Source of the DNA: Pedobacter sp. UBA5917
Lineage (GTDB): Bacteria > Bacteroidota > Bacteroidia > Sphingobacteriales > Sphingobacteriaceae
DNA length: 11,144 nucleotides
Direction of reading: 5' to 3'
Assembly: GCF_002432345.1 (NCBI RefSeq)
Contig: NZ_DJDT01000097.1
Location: forward strand, 1 to 11,144
The notes below the pieces were generated by a model, which saw nothing but the letters and a program-made list of their open reading frames with translations, had not been told where the DNA came from and did no database searches. The position numbers and the translations under genes are program-made. Numbering within the stretch: the stretch's first letter is position 1; every line of letters begins with the position of its first letter. Shown piece after piece: positions 1 to 8,067 of the stretch.

Positions 1-237
1 ATCCTGGCCTGGAAAACGGGAAAACTGATTTTCAGGAAAACAAAACTGGCCGATATCGCCGCCATTTTAGAGCGCACTTATAATGTTGCGATCAATATTA
101 ACCGCGAGGCCATTGCCCAAAGGCAAATCAGGGTGAATTTAACTACCGATATCCCGTTAAGCAAGCTGATCAAAATACTCAGCGTAGCGGGCAATTTTAA
201 CTATAAGATCAATCAAAATCATGTTAGCATTTTTTAG
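1..237 (+). CDS. FecR family anti-sigma regulator, C-terminal fragment (DUF4974/FecR_C-like)
   Basis: This is the last 78 codons of a gene that begins before the window; frame 1 is open from base 1 to the TAG at 235-237. The peptide has the look of the FecR C-terminal domain: a helix-like stretch (LADIAAILERTYNVAINI, residues 16-33), then QIRVNLTTDIPLSKLIKILS and a final NFNYKINQNHVSIF strand pair. This fold resembles the STN domain of TonB receptors. FecR proteins are inner-membrane anti-sigma factors whose periplasmic end contacts the receptor's N-terminal signalling domain and controls a FecI-type ECF sigma factor. The next gene, 154 bases downstream, is a receptor that carries an STN domain, which fits that pairing. 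The membrane segment and the rest of the protein are outside the window, so intactness cannot be judged. Confidence 0.85.
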   Translation: MLAWKTGKLIFRKTKLADIAAILERTYNVAININREAIAQRQIRVNLTTDIPLSKLIKILSVAGNFNYKINQNHVSIF

Positions 238-269
238 GAGAGAAAGGATGGGGATGTAACAAACAGACT

Positions 270-302
270 AAAAATAAAAACGTCCCCCTTTGAGGGAGGA
301 CG
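270..302 (-). terminator. Hairpin with a T-run on the minus strand (terminator-like)
   Basis: Bases 281-302 form an inverted repeat: CGTCC (281-285) pairs with GGACG (298-302), and CCC (286-288) pairs with GGG (294-296) if A297 bulges, leaving a five-base loop. On the minus strand the stem is followed by TTTTTATTTTT, the complement of 270-280, which is the form of an intrinsic terminator. On the plus strand no T-run follows, so it is a poor terminator for the fecR transcript. No minus-strand gene in the window needs it. It may stop antisense transcription, act as a 3'-end stabiliser for the fecR mRNA, or be a dispersed repeat. Confidence 0.35.
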
Positions 303-316
303 CGTAAATCATCAAC

Positions 317-347
317 GGACTGGCTGTTTTCGAAGACCCGTCAGTCC
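317..347 (+). other. Potential stem-loop in the receptor gene's leader
   Basis: GGACTGGC (317-324) can pair with GTCAGTCC (340-347) over eight positions with one G-T pair, around a 15-base loop that contains TTCGAA. It lies 45 to 75 bases before the receptor's start codon. It could be part of a structured 5' leader or an operator-like inverted repeat; the sequence alone does not decide. No riboswitch family is recognised. Confidence 0.35.
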
Positions 348-369
348 ACGATAAAGTAATCATAATATC

Positions 370-381
370 CGCCCTCGGGCG
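370..381 (+). other. Short GC-rich hairpin just before the receptor start
   Basis: CGCC (370-373) pairs with GGCG (378-381) around a CTCG loop, ten bases before the ATG at 392, and is followed by AAAAATC. It is short but all GC, in the place where a ribosome binding site would otherwise sit. No Shine-Dalgarno sequence is visible, which is normal in Bacteroidota. It may modulate translation of the first receptor, or may be chance. Confidence 0.25.
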
Positions 382-391
382 AAAAATCATA

Positions 392-3300
392 ATGACCAAA
401 AATATGCAAAAAGTATTACATCTGCATGTTTCTTTTCAATATGTAAGGCAATGCTATCGTGTTGTGTACCATGTTAAAAAGAGACTGAGGCAGGTGGCTG
501 ATAACAATCTGTGCGCAGATAAAATTTATTTCTTTATGAAATGCTCTTTTCTCGTGATCCTCGCAAATCTTACCGGCTTAGGGGTACTCTTCGCCAGTAA
601 TGTATCAGGTCAGGATCTTAACCGGAAAATCAAACTTAAACTTGAAGCTGCAACCATCGAAAATAGTTTGGCTGTTGTAGAAAGACAGAGCAATATTCAG
701 ATTAATGTGGCCATCAACCTGTTGGATAAAGTAAGCAAAAAGGTAAACCTCAGTACCGAAAATATTAGCGTTGCCGATGCACTAAACAACATTTTAGCCA
801 ATACCAATCTTAAATATAGCGTGGTAGAAGGTTATGTGGTCATCACCCGTAAACCGGTACCGATCATAATCACAGGAACAGTTTTCGACGAAAAGAACAA
901 GGAAACGCTAATCGGTGTAAGTGTAAAGGTTAAAGGCGCTGCAACGGCTGCCTCAACCGATGTAGATGGAAAATTCCGCATCACCATACCCGAAGGCGGT
1001 GCAACGCTCGTGGTTTCTTACATGGGTTATATTACACGTGAGATTAGGGTAGATGCCGCTACAAAAGTGCTCAATATTGCTTTAAAAGCTTCATCAACCC
1101 AATTAAGCGACGTAATGGTACAGGCCCGCAGAAAAGGGAGTACCGATGTTGCCGTACTGGATGAACGTAAAAACTCTGCTATTGTACAGGATGCCATTTC
1201 GGCGCAGTTAATCGAGCGTACGGGTAGTATTACCACCACGCAGGCTTTACAACGTGTTTCGGGGGTAACCGTAACTGATGATAAGTATGTGGCCATCCGT
1301 GGTTTGGGCGACAGGAGTGTAATTGGGCAGTTAAATGGGGTGCGTTTGGCTTCTTCCGATCCGGATAGGAGTACAATACCCCTGGATCTTGTTCCGGCTT
1401 CGTTGCTGGATAACATTACCATTTATAAAACGGTAACACCCGATAAACCTGCCGATGCAGCTGCGGGTATTGTAGAGCTAAAAACCAAATCCGTTCCTGA
1501 AAAGGAAACTTTTGAGATTATTGCCCAGTCAGGTGTAAACTCCAATGTGGGCGTTGGCGGACAGTACAATAGCTTTTGGAATAGTGATATGGGTACTTTC
1601 GGCAATAAAATAAGCCAGAAAAACCTGAGCGAAGATTTTAAAAATCTTGCAAAGCAATATCCAAATGGCCTGGGCTCCATCCAGAATATGATTGCCAACA
1701 GCAATTACAGTCCAACTGCTTATCAGGAAGTAAACCGCATCAACAACATCATGCAGTCTTTCGATCCTGTTATGACTACGCAGTACAAAAGGGCACCTTT
1801 AAACCAATTGTATTCGGCCACTTATGGCAATAGCTTTAATATTTTTAAAAAACATAAACTCGGTTTAATATTGGGTGGCAACTATTATCGCCGTATCACC
1901 GATATCAGTGGAGGCGATTTAACCCAATACAGCATTTACCAGGGGGTGGTTACCGGTAATCCTGATGTTTACAGTCCGCGGAATATCCCGAACTACATTA
2001 CACCGAACAGTTTATTTATGGGTAAATACCAAACCTATAAAGAAAACACGGGGGTAGAAACCCTAAATTATGGTACGCTGGTTGGGGTTACCTATCAGTT
2101 TAACCGCCGTAACGAGATCAGCATGCAGTACCTGGGCAGCTGGGGTGGCGAAACCAAGGCCACCAACTTATCCGGCAGGTACGAATATACCGGTTTGCCC
2201 GGAGAGGTAAAAACGACTACTTATTCCTTAAAACAAACTTTCCGCAACCTAAATACCTTTAATTTACAGGGCGAGCATAAGTTTTTTGATAAAGAATTGT
2301 CGCCGCGTTTGAGTTACAATGTAGCCAGTTCGAGGTCGAAACAGAACGACCCCGATTTCAGGTTCGCCAGTCTGGCCGATTATACACCACGCGGAGGCGG
2401 TTATTACACCGTTGGAACCGGGAGCAGTGCACCGGCAACGGTTTATAGCAAACATCTTTATGCCCTAACCTCGGGTTATGTAAACGGTTTTGGCCCTTAT
2501 GGCATTATACAGGCCGAACCCAACGGAAGACGTTGGAGAAACCTCGACGAGAAAAATTACAATTACAAAGGCGATTTAAGCATCCCTTTTAAACTTTTCG
2601 GACAAAAACAGGAATTAAAAACCGGTGTAAATTACCTGTTCAGGGATCGTACTTTTAACGAGAACCAACTTTTTCTGCCCGGATCTAACTTTACCAGTAA
2701 TAAGGCCTTACCACTTTATGGTGCCGAAGGTAACCTGAACCGCCTGGTGAGCAACGAATTTATCGGTGTAAAACTTCCTACAGGCAATCAGGGCGAAGGT
2801 ATGATGCCGATTGGCGGATTTTTATACAACAGCCAGAAATCGCCGAATAACTATACCGGCTATTTCGAAACCAATGCCTTTTATGGGATGCTCGATTTAA
2901 AACTGACCGAAAAACTGCGTATTGCAGGTGGTGTGCGTTTCGAGATGACCAATATCGGTTCATCAGTTGATACCTCGGGTGTGTTTTTAGACCCTTCGCT
3001 TACCGCTGGTGGTGCAAACGGAAGCAAAATTCCGTTAAACCCCATCAACCCGAATTCGGTATATAAAACAGGTTATAAACCATTTTATTCGGTTAATGCC
3101 ACCTATACACTCAATCAGAACATGAATTTCCGTGGTGCTTATAATACCACATTGGCACGACCCGAATTAAGGGAAATTACGAATGTGTTCGAGTTCGATG
3201 CCTTCCAGATGGGTTTGGTAGTGGGTAATCCGAACCTGAAAAACCAGTTTACCCAAAACATCGATTTCAGGTGGGAGTGGTTCCCGGCAAAAGGAGAGGT

Positions 3301-3967
3301 ACTCGCCGTATCGGCATTTGGTAAACGCATCGAAAACCAGTTGGTAAAGGTTTTTAGTTTACAAACTGCTGGTTTAGCCGCAACCTACCCCGAGTTTCCA
3401 ACCATTCAGTTTCAGAACGACCCGAACGTAGGTAAGGTATGGGGACTTGAGCTCGAAGTGGTAAAAAGCCTGGGCAATATCTGGGACCCTTTAAAGAATT
3501 TCTATTTCGGTTCTAACTTATTATTGGCGCAGAGCGATATCAAAAAAACGTCGCAGCGTTATGAGGCTATTCGTTCGCTCGATCGTTATACACCAAAAAA
3601 CAGTCCGCTTTTTGAGCAGGCACCATACTCCATCAATGCCTGGTTAAATTACGAAAACCCGAAATCGGGATCCGATTTTACTTTAACCTTTAACGTAGTT
3701 GGCGAACGTTTGGTACAGATTAACCTCACCGGCGAACCCGATTTATACACCCGCCCTGTGCCCGTGCTCGATTTTGTATTCAGTCAGCGTTTGAGCAAAA
3801 GTGTAAAGTTTAAGGGGTATGCCAAAAATATCCTCAATCCCGATATCAAAACCGTTTATGCCAATCCGCAAACCGGGGGTAAATGGTACGGCAACGAATA
3901 CATAAACAGAAGTTATACCCGTGGCGCCGAAATTATGTTGGGCTTTACCTATAATCTATTTAAATAA
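392..3967 (+). CDS. TonB-dependent outer-membrane receptor with STN signalling domain
   Basis: A full-length TBDT of 1191 residues that should import a ligand across the outer membrane using TonB energy and also signal to FecR. Domains in order: long N-terminal extension and signal segment (hydrophobic core about 50-68, likely cleavage near ASNVSGQ at 68-74); STN domain about 80-152; carboxypeptidase-regulatory/CNA-B-like domain about 158-232 (TDVDGKFRITIP, then VVSYMGY); TonB-box-like LSDVMV at 238-243; plug about 262-366 with AIRGLGDRS, LNGVRLASSDPDRS and YKTVTPDKPADAAAGIVELKTK; beta-barrel from about 375 to a terminal strand ending FTYNLFK. The plug is not of the classical SusC type. The start is uncertain: ATG 392 and ATG 404 give a 45-49 residue extension before Met49 (ATG 536), and MKCSFLVILANL from Met49 alone would make a normal signal peptide. 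Such extensions are common in this group, so 392 is kept. Its stop overlaps the next start (TAATG, 3965-3969). Substrate unknown. Confidence 0.93.
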   Translation: MTKNMQKVLHLHVSFQYVRQCYRVVYHVKKRLRQVADNNLCADKIYFFMKCSFLVILANLTGLGVLFASNVSGQDLNRKIKLKLEAATIENSLAVVERQSNIQINVAINLLDKVSKKVNLSTENISVADALNNILANTNLKYSVVEGYVVITRKPVPIIITGTVFDEKNKETLIGVSVKVKGAATAASTDVDGKFRITIPEGGATLVVSYMGYITREIRVDAATKVLNIALKASSTQLSDVMVQARRKGSTDVAVLDERKNSAIVQDAISAQLIERTGSITTTQALQRVSGVTVTDDKYVAIRGLGDRSVIGQLNGVRLASSDPDRSTIPLDLVPASLLDNITIYKTVTPDKPADAAAGIVELKTKSVPEKETFEIIAQSGVNSNVGVGGQYNSFWNSDMGTFGNKISQKNLSEDFKNLAKQYPNGLGSIQNMIANSNYSPTAYQEVNRINNIMQSFDPVMTTQYKRAPLNQLYSATYGNSFNIFKKHKLGLILGGNYYRRITDISGGDLTQYSIYQGVVTGNPDVYSPRNIPNYITPNSLFMGKYQTYKENTGVETLNYGTLVGVTYQFNRRNEISMQYLGSWGGETKATNLSGRYEYTGLPGEVKTTTYSLKQTFRNLNTFNLQGEHKFFDKELSPRLSYNVASSRSKQNDPDFRFASLADYTPRGGGYYTVGTGSSAPATVYSKHLYALTSGYVNGFGPYGIIQAEPNGRRWRNLDEKNYNYKGDLSIPFKLFGQKQELKTGVNYLFRDRTFNENQLFLPGSNFTSNKALPLYGAEGNLNRLVSNEFIGVKLPTGNQGEGMMPIGGFLYNSQKSPNNYTGYFETNAFYGMLDLKLTEKLRIAGGVRFEMTNIGSSVDTSGVFLDPSLTAGGANGSKIPLNPINPNSVYKTGYKPFYSVNATYTLNQNMNFRGAYNTTLARPELREITNVFEFDAFQMGLVVGNPNLKNQFTQNIDFRWEWFPAKGEVLAVSAFGKRIENQLVKVFSLQTAGLAATYPEFPTIQFQNDPNVGKVWGLELEVVKSLGNIWDPLKNFYFGSNLLLAQSDIKKTSQRYEAIRSLDRYTPKNSPLFEQAPYSINAWLNYENPKSGSDFTLTFNVVGERLVQINLTGEPDLYTRPVPVLDFVFSQRLSKSVKFKGYAKNILNPDIKTVYANPQTGGKWYGNEYINRSYTRGAEIMLGFTYNLFK

Positions 3968-5700
3968 TGAATCAGATATATTATACACGCTTTAGCCTGT
4001 TGCTTTTCAGTATCATGCTGTTGTTTCAGGCCTGTAAGAAGGAGAAAATTGATTTTGAAACCGACAACCGTATCATTACCCAAAACCGGATCAGTTCTAC
4101 TGCCCGCATTATCAATGTAACCGGTTTTAACCAGGTAATTGCCAATGGCGATAGCTTGACCAATTTTGTGGTACGGGCACCCAATTCGCCCAATAGTCAG
4201 CAATATCCGGGTACTTCTTATTTTCCATCTAACGGGCAGCTCGGTAAAACCTGGTTTGTTCCGCAGGATCTGTTCAATGTACAGGAAACGGCAAAACTTA
4301 ATTTCCTGGTAAAAAGTTATAATCCCACTAGTGCAGCAGATGTAAAACTTGATGTAAAAAACGACTATAATAATCCAACCGATTACATTTTATTGCCAAC
4401 TTTTGCAATGGAAGGTCAGCCCGAAGTGGTTCCCGTTAAAAGAGGTGTTACCGCACCATCGAAGCCTGATTATTTTAAAATCAGGATTGTAAACCTTTCT
4501 GGTGCTATTAAAAACCCTGCTTTAAATAGCAGTGGCCGTCAGGAAGATTTAACAGGGAGCGTATCGCTGGCCTATGCCGATGGCACGTTGGTTGATGCTA
4601 AAACCAATAACATTAGTACAGCAACCCGAACTTCCGATTATATAGAAATCCCTTACGGAACTTACCAGTTTAAGATCCTGATGGACGACGGCAGGCAGAT
4701 GCCCGCATTAGGAAACGGCCTGGATGCCATCACATTGATCGATCCGCCTACTTCAACCATCCCCATCGATCTGATGAATTCTACCAAACAAACTTATGCG
4801 CCCATTCAAACCTATCAGCCAGGTGGCATTTATACCATTTTAATTGCTCCCCAGCGATTTGATTACCACATTAACGAAATTGGCGAAACATCAACCACTT
4901 ATCAGAACTCTTTTCAGGTAATTACCGATAATAATCCGGCGGCCAACAATACCTATTTCAGAGTACAGGGCGTAAATGGATTTGCGGGGCAGAATGTAAG
5001 TTTTAAGGTAGACGGGAAAACCATCGCCAATAATTTAGCTTTTGGAACAGCAGGCGCTTATCAGGATTTTATTCAGGGTAACCACACGGTTGAAGCCGTT
5101 GATGCCTCGGGCAAAACCCTAGCAAGTGCCAGTCAGGTGCTTCGTCCGGCGCAGAATTATACTGCCTGGTTATACGCCGATCAATCGGGTGCGGCCAAAG
5201 TGATTATTGTAGCCAACGATTTAAGCGGAAGCACTTACCTGGGTGCAGAGGATGATGCCACTTATACCCGCAACCAGTACAGCTATTTTTTCTTTAAACG
5301 GTTTTTAAACCTTTCGGTGGGCAATCCTTACATCACCTTTACACAAAGCAACGGCCAATCTTCGGCCGGGGGCAACGATAATGCAAATGCCGGTGTTAAC
5401 CTTCAGCCTGGTGTGCCGCTGTTCGAACGCCCCTATGTAAGCAGTATGTACACACAAAATACCTTCGAAATTATGGCTTACCGTTCTAAACCCAATGTAG
5501 TGCCGGGTATATGGGCAAATGATATCGAAGTATTAAAAAGCGAAGCATTTATTGCCGATAAAACCCTTTACCAAAAAGTGGGCAGGGCATTACCTGTACA
5601 GGAGCCCGGCATTTATACCATTGGTTTAATCGGCCAGTCGGGGACAGGCAGCACAGCTGCAAATAAAGCAAGAATGATCATTATCAAACATAACAAATAA
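3967..5700 (+). CDS. Large surface lipoprotein with DUF4397-like repeats
   Basis: A 577-residue predicted lipoprotein: hydrophobic segment 9-20, lipobox LFQAC with Cys23, then KKEK, close to the Lys/acidic surface-export signal known from Bacteroidota lipoproteins. At least three stretches begin with a strand of the form aromatic/Ala-x-(I/V)-x-(N/G/V)-(V/L) and end in a strand pair, resembling DUF4397 Ig-like repeats: about 46-150 (ARIINVTGF), 169-300 (YFKIRIVNLSG, then YIEIPYGTYQFKILMDDGR) and 329-420 (TYFRVQGVNGF, VSFKVDGKTIANNLAFG, then HTVEAVDASGKTL). A further beta-rich part runs 435-575. The family name is judged by eye and is tentative. No catalytic motif is seen. It is translationally coupled to the receptor by a one-base overlap, which is the position SusD holds in classical loci, but it has no SusD/TPR helical character. 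A ligand-capture partner for the receptor is a reasonable guess. Confidence 0.85.
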   Translation: MNQIYYTRFSLLLFSIMLLFQACKKEKIDFETDNRIITQNRISSTARIINVTGFNQVIANGDSLTNFVVRAPNSPNSQQYPGTSYFPSNGQLGKTWFVPQDLFNVQETAKLNFLVKSYNPTSAADVKLDVKNDYNNPTDYILLPTFAMEGQPEVVPVKRGVTAPSKPDYFKIRIVNLSGAIKNPALNSSGRQEDLTGSVSLAYADGTLVDAKTNNISTATRTSDYIEIPYGTYQFKILMDDGRQMPALGNGLDAITLIDPPTSTIPIDLMNSTKQTYAPIQTYQPGGIYTILIAPQRFDYHINEIGETSTTYQNSFQVITDNNPAANNTYFRVQGVNGFAGQNVSFKVDGKTIANNLAFGTAGAYQDFIQGNHTVEAVDASGKTLASASQVLRPAQNYTAWLYADQSGAAKVIIVANDLSGSTYLGAEDDATYTRNQYSYFFFKRFLNLSVGNPYITFTQSNGQSSAGGNDNANAGVNLQPGVPLFERPYVSSMYTQNTFEIMAYRSKPNVVPGIWANDIEVLKSEAFIADKTLYQKVGRALPVQEPGIYTIGLIGQSGTGSTAANKARMIIIKHNK

Positions 5701-6935
5701 TGAAAACAGAGAAATTTAATAACCGGATTACCACAAGCAGATTTAAACAGTTGGCCTGGCTTTTTGCCAGCTGCCTGTTGCTGTTTAACTCGGGCTGTGT
5801 TAAAGTAGAATATTCTAAGATAGACGATCCGGCGTATTTAAGGGTGTTTAATAACCTTAATTATGTACAAACCCTGGGCAGTAAAGATAATAAAGTGCCA
5901 TTTTTTTGCATGCTCATTAATCCGGTACTGGATGGGAACGGTACGCCTACAAGTGCCGAAATTGTGGGCGATTTTTTAGATCAGCGTGATGCTTACGCAC
6001 CGCCATATCCATCGCATATCGGTACCAGTACTTCTGTTAACAATCCCGAATATCCCGGTAAAGAAAATGTATTGGTTGGCCCCATTTTAAATGGATTTGA
6101 TTTAAGCAGCTGGGCACAGGTTCCATCGGGCAGGGTGCGCATTATGTTTGCCTACCGTCCTAAAAATACCATGCCTTTTTTTCAGTTAGAAAACCAGCTT
6201 AAAAAAGATATCCTCATCGATACCACACTTAACCTCACCAATAAAGAAGTATACACCCTACACCTCTTGCAAAAAGATTTTGTAACCAAACGGGCAGGTA
6301 TTTTATTGCGTGAAGAGATCTTTCAGAAACTGCCCTTATCCGATTCGCTTACCTACGTAAACTTTTACAACATGAGTGCCAAAGGTTATTGGGAAGCCGA
6401 TAAATCGCTTAAAGCCGACGATTATCTAATGGCAAGTTTTCAGGGCGGTATGAAAGATGAAATGAATGTTTTTCTGTCGCTTTACGAAAACCAGAATATT
6501 TTAAGTAATACCGAAGCAACGGTGCCCGGTTTTAAAGGGAAATACATTGCCAATGTTAAACTCAATACCGCAACCGGAATGGTAAACCCTTATGTAAGTT
6601 TCCCGATCTGGGCAGGTAAAACAGCCAATGGCATCACCACCAACATGTGGCAGCGCTTCGATTTTTTTGTACCGGGAATGGATGTTACCAATAATCCATT
6701 TTATCCAGCCTCTACCGATAACGGCGGAAACTGGGTTTCGGTTAACTGTTTGCAAAACGGTAAGGTAAGGATGGTGAGCAACGATAATGCCGCCATATTG
6801 CCCAATCTGCTGGTCAACATTCACTCCGGTGTAAACAACCCCAAAACCTTTGCCACGGTAAACACCATCGAAGTGGTTAACGGCAGGGTTTATTTAACCA
6901 CCATCCAACGGAAATATGCACCGCCTATTTATTAA
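5700..6935 (+). CDS. Lipoprotein of unknown function, beta-rich
   Basis: A 411-residue predicted lipoprotein that I do not recognise as a named family. The signal segment runs 18-32, with lipobox FNSGC and Cys33 followed by VKVE. Two stretches recall DUF4397-like repeats: YLRVFNNLNY (46-55) leading to GRVRIMFAYRP (144-153), and LTYVNFYNMSAKGYW (217-231). A later part carries FPIWAGKT, MWQRFDFFVPGMD and NGGNWVSVNC (about 301-350). No enzyme motif is seen. Start ATG 5700 overlaps the previous stop TAA 5698-5700 by one base, so it is probably translated by termination-reinitiation. Its abundance should follow that of the upstream lipoprotein, and the two may form a complex with the receptor. This is inferred from position only. 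Confidence 0.82.
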   Translation: MKTEKFNNRITTSRFKQLAWLFASCLLLFNSGCVKVEYSKIDDPAYLRVFNNLNYVQTLGSKDNKVPFFCMLINPVLDGNGTPTSAEIVGDFLDQRDAYAPPYPSHIGTSTSVNNPEYPGKENVLVGPILNGFDLSSWAQVPSGRVRIMFAYRPKNTMPFFQLENQLKKDILIDTTLNLTNKEVYTLHLLQKDFVTKRAGILLREEIFQKLPLSDSLTYVNFYNMSAKGYWEADKSLKADDYLMASFQGGMKDEMNVFLSLYENQNILSNTEATVPGFKGKYIANVKLNTATGMVNPYVSFPIWAGKTANGITTNMWQRFDFFVPGMDVTNNPFYPASTDNGGNWVSVNCLQNGKVRMVSNDNAAILPNLLVNIHSGVNNPKTFATVNTIEVVNGRVYLTTIQRKYAPPIY

Positions 6936-6939
6936 AAAG

Positions 6940-8052
6940 ATGATTCTGATGAAAAAAATAAACAATCATAATAAACCGGCTTTGTGGGTGAATAAAATGC
7001 TTTTTATCCTCGCTATGAGTTTACAGTTGCTGTTTTTTGCAGGTTGTAAACACGACGATCTTTCGATAGCCCTGCCCAACGAAAACATCCGTCAGGCTGG
7101 CGATTTTGTAAAGAACAATTACGAAATGACGCTTTTTTACGCCGCACTAAAAAAAACGGGCTATGCAGAGCAGTTAAACGGGGCAGGTCCTTTTACTGTA
7201 CTGGCACCAACCAACGATGCTTTTAACCGCATAGGCATATACAACGCTGCCGATTTTGACAAAATGAATGCTGATACTTTGAAAAAGCTGATTGGTTACC
7301 ACATTTTGCCACGCAGGTTACTGGTTAACGATATACCAAGCAATGGCATTGATATCCGTTATGCAACCCTAACCGGACCTGAGTTATATGTTTCGCGTGC
7401 TGCTTTTAATCCTAACGGAGGCGTAGAAAAGGAACTGTATATCGACGGAGTTGAGGTAATTAGAAAAGATGTGGTGGTAGCCAATGGTGTGCTGCATTTG
7501 CTTGATAACGTAATGAAACCCAATTTTAACAAAACGGTACAGCAATGGCTTGCCGAACATGCCGATTACAGCGTATTTGTTAAAGGTTTAAAAAAGTTTA
7601 AACTTTGGGATCAACTCGCTAACCCCGCGATCTTCACCATTTTTGCGCCCAATAACCAGGCGCTGGCGGATGTGGGCATTACGGATGCTTCACTAACTGC
7701 GCTCGATGCCGAAAAATATCTGGGTGACAGGCTTTTTGGTGCCTACATTTTGTACGACAGGCACTTTTTTATCTCCGATTCGCAGGTGTTTTCATTGATC
7801 AATTCGAACGGGGCTTATAATTACTTCCTTAAAAACGATAGCCATTATATGAATTTCGGGGGTGGAAAACAATATCCCACATTTAAACTGGGCTATGGCC
7901 TTACCCTCCGCAGCGGTAATACTTTTTCGGATGTGATCCTCAATTCGGTAAACAGTGATTTAACAGCAAAAAACGACAACCTGTGCAGCAACGGCATCAT
8001 CCACCATTTGGTTAGTGGATTGGTAAGGCCCGATCAGGCAATCAGAAAATAA
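6940..8052 (+). CDS. Fasciclin (FAS1) domain lipoprotein, first of three
   Basis: From ATG 6940 this is a 370-residue lipoprotein: hydrophobic 20-34, lipobox FFAGC, Cys36, then KHDD, a good Lys/acidic surface-export signal. Two FAS1 domains follow. FAS1-1 (about 55-194) has the H1 motif FTVLAPTNDAF (85-95), the conserved Tyr-His at 120-121 and the H2-like ANGVLHLLDNVMKP (181-194). FAS1-2 (about 198-364) has FTIFAPNNQAL (232-242) and SNGIIHHLVSGLVRP (350-364) but lacks the Tyr-His pair. FAS1 domains mediate adhesion or ligand binding outside the cell and are not enzymes. Three in-frame starts compete: 6916 (overlaps the previous gene by 20 bases), 6940 (four bases after its stop, with an A-rich leader) and 6949 (MKKINN). 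I chose 6940 for its spacing and leader. All three leave the lipobox intact. Confidence 0.88.
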   Translation: MILMKKINNHNKPALWVNKMLFILAMSLQLLFFAGCKHDDLSIALPNENIRQAGDFVKNNYEMTLFYAALKKTGYAEQLNGAGPFTVLAPTNDAFNRIGIYNAADFDKMNADTLKKLIGYHILPRRLLVNDIPSNGIDIRYATLTGPELYVSRAAFNPNGGVEKELYIDGVEVIRKDVVVANGVLHLLDNVMKPNFNKTVQQWLAEHADYSVFVKGLKKFKLWDQLANPAIFTIFAPNNQALADVGITDASLTALDAEKYLGDRLFGAYILYDRHFFISDSQVFSLINSNGAYNYFLKNDSHYMNFGGGKQYPTFKLGYGLTLRSGNTFSDVILNSVNSDLTAKNDNLCSNGIIHHLVSGLVRPDQAIRK

Positions 8053-8067
8053 GATATCATCATCAAT

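Noticed and set aside
281..302. Rho-independent terminator for the fecR gene on the plus strand
   Set aside because: The hairpin is present, but no T-run follows it on the plus strand; the T-run exists only on the opposite strand.
1027..1704. Two adjacent minus-strand open frames (131 and 93 codons) inside the first receptor gene
   Set aside because: They lie opposite a well-supported receptor coding frame with plug motifs, show no recognisable protein features, and are explained as shadows of its codon use.
3949..4203. Minus-strand open frame of 84 codons across the receptor/lipoprotein junction
   Set aside because: It overlaps two confident coding frames joined by a TAATG overlap, and has no start context or family resemblance.
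3967..5700. SusD/RagB homologue downstream of the receptor
   Set aside because: The protein is beta-rich throughout with repeat-like Ig-type strands and lacks the helical TPR-like character of SusD, and its receptor is not of the classical SusC type.
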